Below are positions 1 to 12,030 of a stretch of DNA of 64,000 nucleotides, piece by piece; position 1 is the first letter of the stretch, and each line of letters opens with the position of its first letter. Location of the stretch: contig NC_054880.1 in the NCBI RefSeq assembly GCF_018320785.1, positions 1,298,827 through 1,362,826 of the forward strand, given 5' to 3'. The position numbers were made by a program, and so were the translations under genes. The notes beneath the pieces were generated by a model, which saw only the letters and a program-made list of their open reading frames with translations, was not told the origin of the DNA and did not search any database. The stretch comes from Cheilinus undulatus (Eukaryota; Chordata; Actinopteri; Labriformes; Labridae).

Positions 1-365
1 ACTCTGGATGAAATCCTGGCTGAAATTAAGTTAAAGCTGCGTTATGGTTTTGAGCGGTGAAAGTACGTACGATCTGGCTGTGACACTACCCGGTTTGTTC
101 GCTCTCATGGTTCTTGTGGGTACTCCATCAGCAGCACTATGACCTAGAATTGTAAATATCAAATGTGTTTGATATTTACGATTCGGGATTCTCGAAGGCT
201 ACGACGCGATTTGGGGCAGTAAAACAATCGTGTTGACACCACACACATGCAGACTACTCAGACAATCATTTGCGACAAGGCTCCGATCGGGATACACCCC
301 CACAATCATCGGGGGAGGCCCAAATCGGGCTTAAAATCCTATAGTGTGTGGCCGGCCTTACTCTC
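1..365. repeat. Unclassified DNA-transposon-like fragment
   Basis: No coding potential is visible. Bases 152-179 form a perfect 12-bp inverted repeat (GTAAATATCAAA, 4-bp loop, TTTGATATTTAC), and the block ends with TATAGTGTGTGGCC near 340-353. One arm of the same palindrome recurs at about 47210-47225 and the same end motif at about 47495-47510, so this is an interspersed element rather than unique sequence. I cannot name the family. The left end lies outside the window. Confidence 0.4.
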
Positions 366-610
366 ATTTCTTCTTTTTGCATTTTGAAGCTCTACTTAGA
401 ACTTTCTTAAGATCCAACAGTGCAAAATTTAAATTCTTGCAATTTTTCAACTGGTCTTAAGATTTTGATCAGGAGTGTATAAGGCTGTAAAGGTTTTACA
501 CATGAACTTTTTCCAACTCCTTTAATGTTTGTAAACCAATCTTCCTCAACTCATACACATTAAGTATTCATAACTTTTTGAGAAATTTTACTCTTGAATT
601 GCCAGGTTCT

Positions 611-1119
611 TAACCTGATGGATGTGTTTGACACATCTATCTGGTAAACCTTCCATAGATGGCATTTGGGAAAGGGCAGAGCCTTTGAAAAAAACTCGGA
701 GGGTGATTGGGTGAACGTTCAGTCTGTCAATCAGAGTAACAAAACACATGACGTGGTAGCTGCAACCAAGAAGTAAACTCCATAAAGAGCTGCATAACGT
801 GAACCATGGCGACTGTAGACGTGTCTGTACACGACTTTTGTCGTTTTTTGTTCTTCTTCACGGAGAAATGTTGTCAAGTTCTGATAAAACTGACGCTTTA
901 GCAGCATCCACACTTATGTCTTCTGCCATATCTGCACCAGTCTCTTGTTGCTGCTTGCTTACGTCACAACTCCACCACACCCTAAAGTACTGCCCCTCGA
1001 TGCTGATTGGTCCTGGTCACTTTCTAACCGGGCCTAAATGGTTCAGACAGGAGCTTTGCAAGATGGATTCTCCAGTGAGGAACACTGAAACAGGTGTATC
1101 CATCTGCTTTGCAAGGTTA
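611..1119 (-). mobile_element. 9-bp-TSD TIR element, copy a
   Basis: The element starts TAACCTGATGGAT and ends CATCTGCTTTGCAAGGTTA, so the termini are inverted repeats. It is flanked by a perfect 9-bp direct repeat, CCAGGTTCT, at 602-610 and 1120-1128. On the minus strand it carries a start codon followed by residues like MAEDISVDAAKASVLSELDN (codons descending from about 930), which recur in four other copies of this window. The reading frame is then broken. Nine-base duplications exclude Tc1, piggyBac and Harbinger and argue against hAT (8 bp); Mutator-like or Merlin-like origins are possible. Non-autonomous. Confidence 0.7.
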
Positions 1120-1128
1120 CCAGGTTCT

Positions 1129-2610
1129 GTCATGCCCCCAGTAAATTACATGCAAAATTCAATGTAATTTTCCCCACAGACCACAATAGGGAAAATTGCG
1201 ACATCTGGTGGAAATTGGAAAATTACAACTTCAACAACAATACTAAAGAAAAATCCCTAGTATTTATTGCATTCATATTTTATGTTCCAGTGGCTCCAGG
1301 AAAAAAAACAAACAAACAAAAAAAACATCAAATTATAATGGATGTAGATGGGTCCAAAATAGACCTTAGGGGCATGAGCGTCATGATTTTTGTACACAGC
1401 GCATTATAGGCATGGGGTATGACTTAAGGCAAAATGTTCAAAATGCCATAAAAATACAATAAATTGCCAAGCTCATGTCTGAAGCTTTAAAACTCGAAAT
1501 GAAAATGGAACCAAAATAGCACAAAGAGACACTTGAAGGTTAAACGAAACTTTGGGTAAAGTCAGATCCCAAAATCAATAAGTGGCACCCAAATGTGCTT
1601 TTGAGTTTTGCAACAACTCCATAAATGACTCCATTCTGGATGAGAGGATGTCAGACATGGCTGATGTTATTTTGGAACCGTAAATGAGTGAAAGCTGTTG
1701 GCGTCATTTTCATCCAGTGTGATGATTTTGATAAGACTGTTTTATACAATTCTTTTACCCACCGGTATTTTCTTTCTACTGCAATTTCATGGAGCATTGA
1801 TCTAAGGCAAAGTCTGTAAACAAGGCCAGTAAAATGACCTGCTGTGAGGGATTTTGAATGGGAAAATCTATCAATTTCAGGGGCAGAATGTCCTCAGATT
1901 TTCTTGAAATTTTCAGAAGTGCACAGGTGTGAAAATAGGCTTCAGTGAAAGGCAAAAAAAAGAGAGAAAGATAAATATACACACTAAAACTCAGCTAAAT
2001 CCAGTGGATTCTTTGTGCTGCCTGTAGGGCGCCTGAAGTGTTTCCCCTGTTTGTGTTTTCAGTTTGAATGTAAATCAGATTCATTGAGTTTGACTGAACA
2101 TCGGGCCCTGACATCGATCTAACTGAACCTCCTGCTGTCCGTACAACAACACAACCACTGTATGTGCTCCTAACGAGAGCAAGTGATTGTTGCCACGGCA
2201 ATGCCTGACAGCTCGTCAATAAGTCTTCTCAGCAGGTGGACCGCTGGGCTTCAGCGGACGAGAGACTGTCTCTGACCGGGGGGGGGGGGTATTGTAGTGG
2301 ATGGGTTTGTTTTTTTTTCATGCGTTTGATCCTTACAACATTTTATACACCACAGAAGAAGAAGAAGTCACCGCAGCTGAACTGTTGGTGCTGTGAGGTT
2401 CAGATGTGTCACCTACAGAAAGCAGGCTGTTCTTATGTCAGTCTCTGAGCTGAGATGTCACTGAGAGGCCAAACACCCCTCCACTTCTCCCTGTAGAGTT
2501 GTTTTCACTCAGTCTCTATAAACAGAGAGGTGAATGTGCTTTTAGCAGCTCCAGTGAAAACATACTGTTTTATATAGTCCCCTATCAGTGTAATCCATCG
2601 ATTAACAAAG
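1129..2610. other. No gene recognised; X-box-like motif
   Basis: Mostly AT-rich sequence without a credible reading frame. Bases 2189-2202 read GTTGCCACGGCAAT, a near-perfect RFX X-box palindrome, but no neighbouring exon is evident. A run of ten or more G lies near 2279-2289. Nothing else could be assigned. Confidence 0.3.
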
Positions 2611-2639
2611 GCTGGGCTCTTCTTTCACACATCTAAATG

Positions 2640-4260
2640 ATTTATATGATTCAAAAACACTATATGGGAGAATTTGGCTGCCTGACCATCGCACCAACAT
2701 GGACGTTGATGACACTGTATTCAAACACACAAACTTCCACCTCCACTCTTCCTGGAAGGCTTTCCACAAGATTTTGGAGTTTTTTCGTTGGAATTAGTGC
2801 CGCTTCATTCTGCAGAGTATTTATGAGATCAGGAGCTGATGTTTGGAAGAGAAGGTCTGGATTGCAATCTCTGTTCCGTTCATCCCAAAGTCGCTTGATG
2901 AGGTCTAGGTCAGGGCTCTGTATGGGCTGGTGAAGTTTTTCCACACGGAACACATCAAACCATGTCTTTATAGTCCTTGCACAATCATGTTTGAATAGAA
3001 AAGGGCCTTACCCAAACAGTCGCCACAAAGTTGGAAGTATAGCATTGTCCAAAATGTCTTGGTATACGGAAGCATAAAGATTGGCTTTCACTGGAGAGAA
3101 GGGGTCTAGCCTAACCTTGCAAAGCAGATGGATACGCCCGTTGACTTGTTTTTCACTGGCGAATCCATCTTGCAAAGCTCCCATCTGAACCATTTGGGCT
3201 CGGTTAGAAAGTGACCAGGACCAATCAGTAATGAGGGGCAGTACTTTCAGGCGCAGCAGAGTTGTGACATAAACAAGCAGCAGCAAAAGCTGGTGCAGTT
3301 ATGGAGGAAGAGATTAGTGTGGGTGCTGCTAAAGTGCCAGTTTTATCAGAGCTTGACAACATTTCTTTGTTAAAAGAAGAACAAACGACAAAAGTCAAGT
3401 AATTACATGTCTAAAGTCACCATGTTTCGCGTTATTCCTCAGTAGCTGCGCACGCGCAGTTCGATAGCAGCTACATCATGTGTTTTGTTGCTCTGATTGG
3501 CCCGTAGAGATGTGACAGAACGTTCACCCAATCACACTCCGAGTTTTTTTCAAAGCCTCTGCCTTTTCTCAAACATTGTCTATTGAAGTTTTCCCAGATG
3601 AATGTGTGAAACAAATCCATCTGGCATGTCAGGTTAGGTCTAGCCCTGACCCAGAAAAGCAGCCCCACCATTATCCCTCCTCCACCAAGTTTTACAGGTG
3701 GCTCAGTGCAGTCAGGCAGGTAACATTCTCTCGGCATCCGCCAAACTCAGACTCACGAGCAAAAAAGGGAAGCATGGCTCATCACTAAGCACAACACGTT
3801 TCCACTGCTCCACAGTCCAGGTAATAGGCTTGCATGCAGCTGCGCAGCCATGGAAACCTTTTCCATGGAGACACAGATTCTGTGCTTGCATTAATACCAG
3901 TAAAACTTCAGAACTCAAACAGCGATGGAACCAGCAGAGCGTTGGTGACTTTTATGCAGTCATCTACTTTACTCTGTGATTTTACATGGTCTTCTGCTTC
4001 ATGGCTGAGTTGCTGTTGTTCCTAAATGCTTCCACTTTCTAATAATATCATATACATTTGACTGTGGAATATCCAGCAGGGATGAAATGGCATAAATTGT
4101 CTTACTGCAAAGGTGGCATTCATCACAGTACCACAGTTGAAGTCACTGACTATTCGTAGTGTCTCCAACAGGATCTGACAAATTAGACATGCACAGTTTA
4201 ACAGCATGACCCAGTGATGGAAAAGCCTACCACTGGATGACAGCCTGTCACAAAGCATTC
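2640..4260 (-). mobile_element. Decayed Tc1/mariner transposase, interrupted
   Basis: On the minus strand, 2660-2953 encodes residues typical of the Tc1 transposase C-terminus (SPDLDLIKRLWDE, with the third catalytic acid in the DLIKRLWDE segment, and LQNLVESLPGRVE). Bases 3000-3111 and 3646-3740 encode the preceding part (GGGGIMVGLLFW, then NLYASVYQDILDNAILPTLW). The two halves are separated by another transposon at 3112-3636, whose 9-bp target duplication lies in the transposase sequence. Further upstream on the minus strand (3740-4260) the similarity continues in broken frames. Intact ends were not found. Dead copy. Confidence 0.75.
3112..3636 (+). mobile_element. 9-bp-TSD TIR element, copy b, nested in Tc1
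   Basis: It begins TAACCTTGCAAAGCAGATGG and ends GGCATGTCAGGTTA, flanked by a perfect 9-bp duplication GGTCTAGCC (3103-3111 and 3637-3645). Removing it rejoins the Tc1 transposase reading. A start codon at 3301, 189 bases inside the left terminus, opens MEEEISVGAAKVPVLSELDN and runs to LKEEQ before ending at a stop about 35 codons in. The same start and residues occur in copy c. The insertion is younger than the Tc1 it interrupts. Confidence 0.8.
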
Positions 4261-4589
4261 TGGGAAAACAATATGGCAGTTAGCATTAGTGGCTACGGCA
4301 TTAAAAATGATAGAAAATACATTTCAAAATGAATTAACAACATTCAGTGTTTGAGTTAAAAGTCAATCTTTAAAGAACCCAAGTTCTAGGATCACTAGAA
4401 TCACTAAGAGCTAGAAAGGCATGGACAGCATCAAAGGAATGGCACAATGCCCTGCTCCTGGAGGCAAAAGTAAGATGCTTTATGGTTTAAAAGTTATTGA
4501 AGTTTTAATAATATGTGTCTCCTATGAATGTATCCAACAACATCAGACAGAAAGAGTTAAACTAGAAAAGCACTCAAAGAGCGAAGACC

Positions 4590-5095
4590 TACACCATCAG
4601 CCCTATCTCCCAGTGATACAGAATCCTTTCAAAACTCCCCAGTGGGGTGGAGACACGATGAGGCAAAACTTTGTCTTGCTACGTGTGAAAGTCATGGCAG
4701 AGGGTGAATATTCCTCTATTCCTCCCAGCATTGTGAGTATTCTCGCTACAGTTCGCTGTCTTTCTCTCTGTTACGCTCCAACTTGTCTCTTCGACCGGAT
4801 GTGCGTCTTTCAAACTCTATAAACTCCAAAACTTTGGATAGGTTACTCATGTCCGCCATCTCCAGGTGTAAAATGGTAACAGCAGAGCCCTATCTCCCAA
4901 TAGTACAGAATCCTTTAAAAAATTCCTGGATCCAGACAATGATCTGAGTCACTCCCAAAATCTAATCGGTTCTTCCTCATGCCATTTCTGACATTTCCTG
5001 AAAATCTGTCCATGACTTTTTGAGTTATGTTGCTAACAAACTAACAAACGAACTCACCCAATCATATAAGCACCTTGGCGGAGGTAAAAATTCCT
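4590..5095 (+). repeat. RTE-like LINE or SINE tail
   Basis: The segment ends with CCTTGGCGGAGGTAA, preceded by AACAAACTAACAAACGAACTC and the phrase TTTTTGAGTTATG. From memory this arrangement is the 3' end of RTE-type retrotransposons and the SINEs that borrow it. A stretch of about 30 bases starting TATCTCCCAGTGATACAG at 4602 is repeated imperfectly at 4889, so the copy is rearranged internally. No reverse transcriptase is present. Confidence 0.45.
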
Positions 5096-5239
5096 ATTGG
5101 GCCAGCCAATCTGATGAGGAACAAGCATTTCATCTCTTAGCTTTGTAAAATGATGACATATATGGATTATGGGTGACACATTTGCTCTGCAATGTTAGCA
5201 AACATGTTTATTACCCACACTGATGAAATCGGCAGGGTT

Positions 5240-5560
5240 ATGTAAAGGGTTCCGTATCTTTGTTTCTTTGTTTCTTTGTTTGTATGTGTACAATTTAACT
5301 CGAGAACGGAAAGTGGGATCTTGACCAAACTTTCAGGGAATATTGGGATAGTGACAGGGAAGAATCAATTAGATTTTGGTGATGATCCGCACACCCGTTC
5401 GGTTTTTCTCAGACTTCGAAATTCTGAACACCATAATAATCGATGGGAGCATTCCTCGGTGGCGCTGCTTAGGCGTGGGTCTGCCGCCTCAGACGGACAT
5501 TCTAGTTTCTGCTGTTAAGTTTCACATTTTAGGATGGGACTCTATCGCTGTTGACTCACT
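5240..5560 (+). repeat. Second retroelement-like fragment
   Basis: It contains a short (TTTCTTTG)n tract at 5261-5280, then AACTCGAGAACGGAAAGTGG and GGCGCTGCTTAGGCGTGGG. These phrases resemble the body of the same fish RTE-type repeats as the neighbour at 4590-5095. Open frames here look accidental. Confidence 0.3.
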
Positions 5561-7100
5561 TTTGGAGGCAGCTTCTTGTGGAGACTTGAGGGACTGCAGT
5601 TTCTGATTTTGCATTAATACAGCACACATGTCTAGGTGTGTTTTAAGACCAGGGTAATTGTGTGAAGTTGATTAGAGTAAATCCTATGTACATGTATTTT
5701 CTTCCATATTTAGATTTTCAGTGATAAACACAGTGGATTGTTTCAAAATGTCCTTAAAAGACAGGTGATGTAAACTGATTTATGTCTTTTATCATAGGGA
5801 TCAGCACTCTTTCATGGATTAATCACTGTCTTTATATCTGTCTCAGTGTCTGAAGTGACTGAAGTTATTTCCATCCTCTGTGATCAGACAATCACAAATC
5901 TAAATATAAATGAAGTTAAAACACTGGGATGTGGATATAAATACTCTGACAGCTTTACTCTATTCTGTGTGAGGCTCAGGTTTGTACTGAGCGCGTGCAG
6001 ACCGCTCTGCAGCTGTTTTTGGATGAAACGTGTCGACAGATTTAGCGTCGCAGCGGCTGGCCTCCTGTTTAGAGTCGTCTTGTTTAACAGTTTCACCTCT
6101 GATGGAGAGAAGAAGAATAAAAGCATTTTTGAAGATTCTTCATCATCTTTATCATCTCCATTATGTAAAAATGTAAAGACATTTGACCCCAGAGAGCCTG
6201 TCATCAATCTAGATCAGATCTTCATTTAAAATTTAGGCACAAACACCCTGACATCTACATGTAGCTGCACTTTAAAGGAATAGTTCAGCATTTTAGCATT
6301 GTTTTTTATCAATAAACCAGACAGATTTAAAGACACCCAAGCATCCACTGATATTTACAAGCCTCCAGTCTGGACCATGCCCTCCCGGAGTTATTCAGCT
6401 GTGGGTTTAACAGTTTAAGCTGCGTCATGGTGCACACTAGAGCAGAATATAAATGACAAAAGTACAAATGGGTGGAAACAGAGATGCTGTGTCACTGGGA
6501 ACTTGTTTCTGTGGAACATTTGCACGTGGGAGGCGAGCCCTGGCACTAAGATGGATGAGAAAGAACCACATAAAACATTTAAGAGTATACAAGAGTCGTC
6601 TGAAGCTAACATCATGGGGGGTCAAAGAGAAGGGAAATGGGAACAAGTACTAGAATATCACTTGAACAAAAAGAGGAATCAGTCAGGACATAAACGAACG
6701 GGCAGCACGACACAGAGGGAGTTTGACTGGGAGGTCGAAACGTGACTCAACACTCCATCTATCCGTCATCTTTACTGGAGGTTCTCAGCTGGTGGGTCTG
6801 GACCTACAAGAGGATCATGGATCTGTTTCAGTGGGCTCTGAATTAGTGCCTGGAAAGAGGCCTAATGCACAGAAGCCCTAAGCATGTTTCATAAGCCAAT
6901 GTCTATTTTTTAGTTGTTTTCTGGAGATCTCAACTGTTTTGTCTCTTTAAAATGTTGATTTCTCGAGACCTCAACCAGAAATGACATGTTGGCTCACTAG
7001 ACTTCATTCCTTTATCTATTTTCAATCATGATTTTTTCCATCTAAGGTCCAAACTGCAGCCATTTCATTAAATAATGGATGGTGATAAATAAAGTGGGTT
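5561..7100. other. No gene recognised
   Basis: A 127-codon open frame (5846-6229) has no domain I recognise and lacks flanking splice or promoter evidence, so I do not call it. Around 6270-6300 the phrase GGAATAGTTCAGCATTTTAG looks like a widespread fish repeat. The rest is AT-rich unassigned sequence. Confidence 0.25.
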
Positions 7101-7129
7101 GTGGTTGGTCCTATAAGACCAGGCCACTC

Positions 7130-7260
7130 TAGAGCCCTGTTTCCATCAGGGGGTCCGCTTTGATTCAGTACGGCTTGGTGTGGTTTGGTACACTTAACCC
7201 CAAGATAGTTTGCGTTTCCACAGACACCCTGACTTGGTGGGCGGGGCTGTAAAGGCAAGA
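7130..7260. repeat. Fragment of a DNA transposon MITE
   Basis: The phrases GCCCTGTTTCCATCAGGGGG and GTTTGCGTTTCCACAGACACC around a GC-richer core (GTCCGCTTTGATTCAGTACG) resemble the ends of a common fish MITE. I see no clear target duplication, so family and boundaries are uncertain. Confidence 0.3.
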
Positions 7261-8047
7261 ATGTGAAGTCACATGCAGCGTGAGTGAGCTGGTCCAGCCT
7301 CAGAGTTATAGAAAGGATGAGTGACAGAAATCAGTAGGGAATACACATTAAACAGCTTTATTTCAGCTGAAAGTGCTTTTAAAAAAAAACACTACATCTT
7401 AATTATGTTAACCGCAGTCAGTACAGATCCTCAGCTGATGGAATATGTGTGCAGTTTAGAGTCATAACGGTACGTTAATATGTGAATATAACTAGTCTAG
7501 AACAGTTTACATGACAAAATATGAAAGTTTAAAGCTGTACTGTGAGAATTCACCGCATTAAAAATAAAGTAAATGTTCAGCTGGTTTTAAAATCAAACTA
7601 GATTAAGTCAGAAATCCTGGGTGTGCTGATCTCATTTCAAAATATGCTGCATGCCTGAAGTTTTACAAACACGTCCAACAACCACAGAGCGATGTTTTCA
7701 CAGGTTACCTAAAGTAAGTAGTAGATTAATAACTAGTTACAGAAGAGAATCAGTTGATCTAAAGCTTCGTATTCACAAAACTTCAGCATTAATTTAGTTT
7801 CACATCCATCGTGGATGGACCAGGCTGACGTGAGCCTTCAGGCGCTGCTTTGAGTTCTTAAAATCAGGTCCAGATAAACGTCAGGAAACTTGATCTGTGG
7901 CTGGATGGACATCAGCCTTTTAAACATCAGAGTTTATAAAGCTAAACCATGGCAAAATTATACTGAACTAAACCAGACCGCTTCATGAAAACAGACCAGA
8001 CATGAGCCATCGCTCACGCAGGCTTTAGACACAAGCTTTTTCTTTAA
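7261..8047. other. No gene recognised
   Basis: AT-rich sequence with no long frame, no splice-like structure and no repeat termini that I could identify. Confidence 0.25.
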
Positions 8048-8212
8048 CCCCTTAAAGCCTGTTGTATCATATTTGATACATACTTTTATGATACCTTTAT
8101 CTAATCAAAATGATCATAAATGACTAAAAAAAACTTCTGAATACAATCTGATAAATAATAAAAATGCCACCAAATGAATTATCAGTTCCCCAAAACACCT
8201 AATGTATCAAAT

Positions 8213-8269
<57 letters not shown>

Positions 8270-8382
8270 AATTTTTTGGAAATTTAGATTTTTTTGGATT
8301 TCATCAGAAAGTTAAATGAACATTTCATTTCCCAAAAATTAAAATTTTCTGGCTATAATTCGTGTTTTCAGGCTTTAAAGGG
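8048..8382. mobile_element. piggyBac-type MITE (TTAA target)
   Basis: The ends are CCCCTTAAAGCCTG and CAGGCTTTAAAGGG, an inverted repeat, flanked by TTAA at 8044-8047 and 8383-8386. This is the target preference of piggyBac. A subterminal palindrome (TGTATCATATTTGATACA) sits near the left end. The interior carries a (TA)n microsatellite at about 8216-8265. There is no transposase, so the element would depend on a relative in trans. Confidence 0.8.
8216..8265. repeat. (TA)n microsatellite
   Basis: About 24 uninterrupted TA units inside the piggyBac-type MITE. Perfect repeats of this length are usually polymorphic. Confidence 0.95.
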
Positions 8383-8599
8383 TTAATATTGCTGTTTCAT
8401 TGTACATTTTTTTTCCTCACTTCATTTTTGCCTGAATATTTCACTACATTTGGGGCAAAAGTCATTAACAGTCAAGAATGTTTTGCACTTTGAACACTTA
8501 GCGTAGTTGTGAACAACTCAAACATGGCCTTTTTGGCCATCTGCAAGGAACCCATCCATGAGGCTTACTGGGCTATTTGTCTTGACATGTTATCAGATT

Positions 8600-8905
8600 T
8601 GTACCTCAAGCTTTATTTGAAGAATAGCACATATAACACTTCTGTTGTAACCATGGTCGACACTCCTTGACCTGGCTCCCCCATGACAGGAACTCTAGCA
8701 GAGAATGCAATGATTAGTCCTGATCCCACCTGTAGGTGCCAGTCTGTCAGCCAAGACAGGACAAGATTGTTGTCACCGATCCTGACATAGTGCCAGAGTC
8801 TACTTCTGCACACATAGACCCTGTCCCACAGGGTCCAAACCAATAACCTTCATTCTGTGAAGCAACAGCACTAACCACTGCACCACAGTGCAGCCCCACA
8901 CTTTA
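8600..8905 (-). repeat. tRNA-like SINE-type repeat, minus strand
   Basis: Read on the minus strand, 8905 down to about 8830 starts GGGGCTGCACTGTGGTGCAG, then TGGTTAGTGCTGTTGC and a B-box-like GGTTTGGACCC. This is a common tRNA-like head of fish interspersed repeats. The tail continues toward 8650. It is not a tRNA gene: there is no cloverleaf or anticodon arm with conserved pairing. Confidence 0.45.
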
Positions 8906-10902
8906 TCCACAGCTTCAAAATTCGACATAACAATTGATTTTCAGTGTAAAACATTTCCATTTGTTACTCCTTTAAATTGTTTACACTATCCTTCTTTACA
9001 GCCATTTAAAGCAACAACACATAGGAATTCAGTTTGGTTTGCTTTGGCACCCTCTGAAGGTTTCTGAGTGCAACTGCGCTGTCATAAAACACGCATAGAC
9101 AATGTGCATCAAAAGGCAAACATAATGGAGAAACTAGCAAAAGCCAAACAAACATGTGGACTAACAAGGTACAGCTCTGACTCTGCTAGCGTCTACAGCC
9201 CGTTTTGTACAAACTGCATCTGGAGTATGTGTAGGCAATGTGCAATCTAATGTTGCTTTATCTCTATAGCTTGTGGCTAAATGGTTACATCTGAGAGGCT
9301 AATTTACTACATGCTAGTTGATAAAGATGTTAAGGTTCAAAACTCATAAAGCTAATTAGAAGGTCAACACTAAACATGATCATTTTTTTACCATTTGATT
9401 TGTTTTACTCTGGTTTGAGGACTTTCTGCACCACTAAAGCTGCTCTGACAAAGAGGACACAGAATATGGTACAGCCTTACATTACATCACAGTGTAACCA
9501 ATAATATCTGCAGGGATTGACACTCCACTGCTACTTTCCCATCAGTCTTGAGAAAGATCATTTCACCCTCTTCCTGTGGGGTAGTGAAACTGCTTTGCAA
9601 TCATCCTGCAGCAGCAGAGCTAGCTCAGCGTTGACTGGCAGTCTGCTGTTTCACAAAGCTTTCAGCGACTTGTAAAAGCTCGTCTTATATGCTTTGTGCT
9701 TGGCCACTCTCTCCCTTTTTTTCTTCTTAGTTTTATCAGTCACTGTCCTGAAGCGCTCTACTTCAGCTATTGCATCAAACAGCACCAAGATGGATTAACT
9801 GGCTTCTTTTTAGCCAAAGGCTGGTGTGGGAACTAAAAGCTGTACTTTCTCCTGATAAAAGAACTATGGCTTGCAGCCAAAGTTACACAGTGCTGAAAGC
9901 AGACAGCTGTGGAGCTCTGTGGAGATAGAGTAGTGTACTATAGATCAACTTTAAGACAAAAAAGCAGGGGTGAAAAAGTGTTATTTATTCCTGTGTGTGT
10001 TCATAAACCTTCAGTGCCTCAGCTTGGCTGCTCCAGTCAATAAAATGAGGATCTGCCCCCAAAGGAAATCAGACATGTTTTTCAGATCCCTCCCTTCTGA
10101 TACAATGGCTTACCTCCTGATAATACGGATGACGGAGATTTGACTTTCCTTATTGAGAATTCTTCTAACAGCAAAAATGAAATAAAAGAAATAGAGAATT
10201 GAAATGAAATAAAACAGCTTTATGACTGGAGCCGGAGCTTAATGTGATGCAGAGAGAAGTCACAGAAGGAGTCGGTCACAAAGAAAATCACATCAAGACG
10301 GCGGCTGAAAGACTGAAAAGTGAGCGGCAGTGATACAGATGAAGCCTGACCCCTGGTCACCTCTTTCATGTATTCATATATTTAATAATAGGTTTATTTC
10401 TATCTTAAACTGTTTTATTTCTGATCTATTTATTTTGTAACTTTAAATGCAAATCTTTAACTTCATGTTGATAACAATATGTTTAAAATAATGACTGGAA
10501 TTCCTTTCATAATCAGGAGATTCTTCTTCTGGCCATGTACTTTTGAATGAATTTTCTCTGTTACCATCAGGATGTCATTTATTTCACCTATTTTACATAA
10601 CAGTTATTCTAACTCGTGCAATCAGATTATTGAATATTCTGTAGGTTTTATATTTCTCACAGTCTTTCAGTCCGTTTTTTTCCTTGAATTCAGTTGATCC
10701 TAATTTATACCAGTCCCGTTTTATGTTTTTTGGCGTGCACTTATATTTGGCGTCTCTGTGTTCATGTGTTTGATCTGTGCTCTATGCTTTTATGTAAAAT
10801 CAGCTCTGGGATTAATAATGTTTATTATTTATTATAATGTTTAACCAGTGCAGGCAGTGGGAGTAGTGAGTAGGAGATGAAAACATCATCAGCATATAAA
10901 CA
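8906..10902. other. No gene recognised
   Basis: About 2 kb with short accidental frames only. No domain, splice pair or repeat terminus could be assigned. Confidence 0.25.
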
Positions 10903-11099
10903 CAGTGCCTATAGAAAGATTTCCCCCTCTTGGATGTTTTACCCTTTTATTTACCTTATAAATAAATCATGGTCATTGTAATGTAGATTTTTTTTGACAA
11001 AAAAACCTTAATGTCAAAGTGAAAACAGTTTTTGACAAAGTAAGAAACAAAAATGTGTGATACAAAATAAGGGGTTGCATAAATATTCACCCCCTTTAA

Positions 11100-12030
11100 C
11101 CCTTTACCTACTGACCCAGCGCCGGTGATGTGTTTTATATGTCCGGAGTATTATTACTGTAACTCTGTCAAAGTTTGTCCAATCAGAAAAATTCCAATGG
11201 CGTTGGAAAGCGGAGAATTGTGGGCATGCGCACATATATGGTTTATTACAGTACTCACAACCATATGACATGCGCATTCATAGCAAAACACAAGAAGTAT
11301 CGTGAGACCGCTACACGGATTCTTAACACTGTAACTCCTCGAAAGTTTGCTCAATCTAAAACATTCCAACGCTGACAGAGAGCTGAGAATCTGTGCTTTC
11401 CAGCAATATATGATGTGTGGTATATATATTACGGTAATGTCGAACAGCACCGTGAAAACAGCAGCTTTGGCAGAAGACGAGTGAGAAAAGGAGAGTGAAG
11501 GAAGAGAGTAAAAGGAGAGCGAGTGAGAGTGGTGTTTTGTTTTCAAAAAATAGCGTTAGATTGTGGCATTTGTGCATGTCTGTCATGTGCAATAACAATA
11601 TGTTACTTGAGAATGTTGAGAATGCTTTTTTTCCACCTTTATTTGCACTAATTGTCGCCTATGTATATAGTTATCTTTTGCACTGTGTTTTGTACATCCA
11701 GAGTCCTAGACTCAAAAAATGACTGCTGATTGTTCTCAACATGTATAGGTTCACATTTCAGATGTCAAATCAAAACTTCATGAGCAATAACAACATTTCT
11801 TCTCATAAAAGCCGTGAAAAACAAATCTGTTTTTGTGTTTTTCTTCTTTTAAACTGATGACAATTCCATATAATGTGCAATAATCATTAACAAGATGTTG
11901 AAAAGTCAAGTTCAAGTACTCCTGGGAAAAGGGACCAAAGCTCTCAGACTTAGGGCATTTCCTGAATATTTTACTGCCATAATAACAAAATATGTCCAAA
12001 TCGCCATTTTTAGACTCAGTAAGTAAAGGG
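11100..12030. mobile_element. piggyBac-type non-autonomous element in Tc1
   Basis: Termini CCCTTTACCTACTGA and TCAGTAAGTAAAGGG are inverted repeats, flanked by TTAA at 11096-11099 and 12031-12034. Inside, a roughly 60-bp segment starting GTAACTCTGTCAAAGTTTG near 11159 is repeated in diverged form near 11331. Long frames on both strands have no recognisable transposase. It is younger than the surrounding Tc1. Confidence 0.85.

Noticed and set aside
611-1119. hAT assignment for the TAACCT-ended family
   Set aside because: Copies a, b and c show nine rather than eight duplicated bases.
5846-6229. 127-codon frame as a gene
   Set aside because: No domain, no splice or promoter support, and ordinary length for AT-rich non-coding DNA.
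8830-8905. tRNA gene on the minus strand
   Set aside because: Only a tRNA-like box arrangement of a common SINE-type repeat; no conserved anticodon stem or acceptor pairing.
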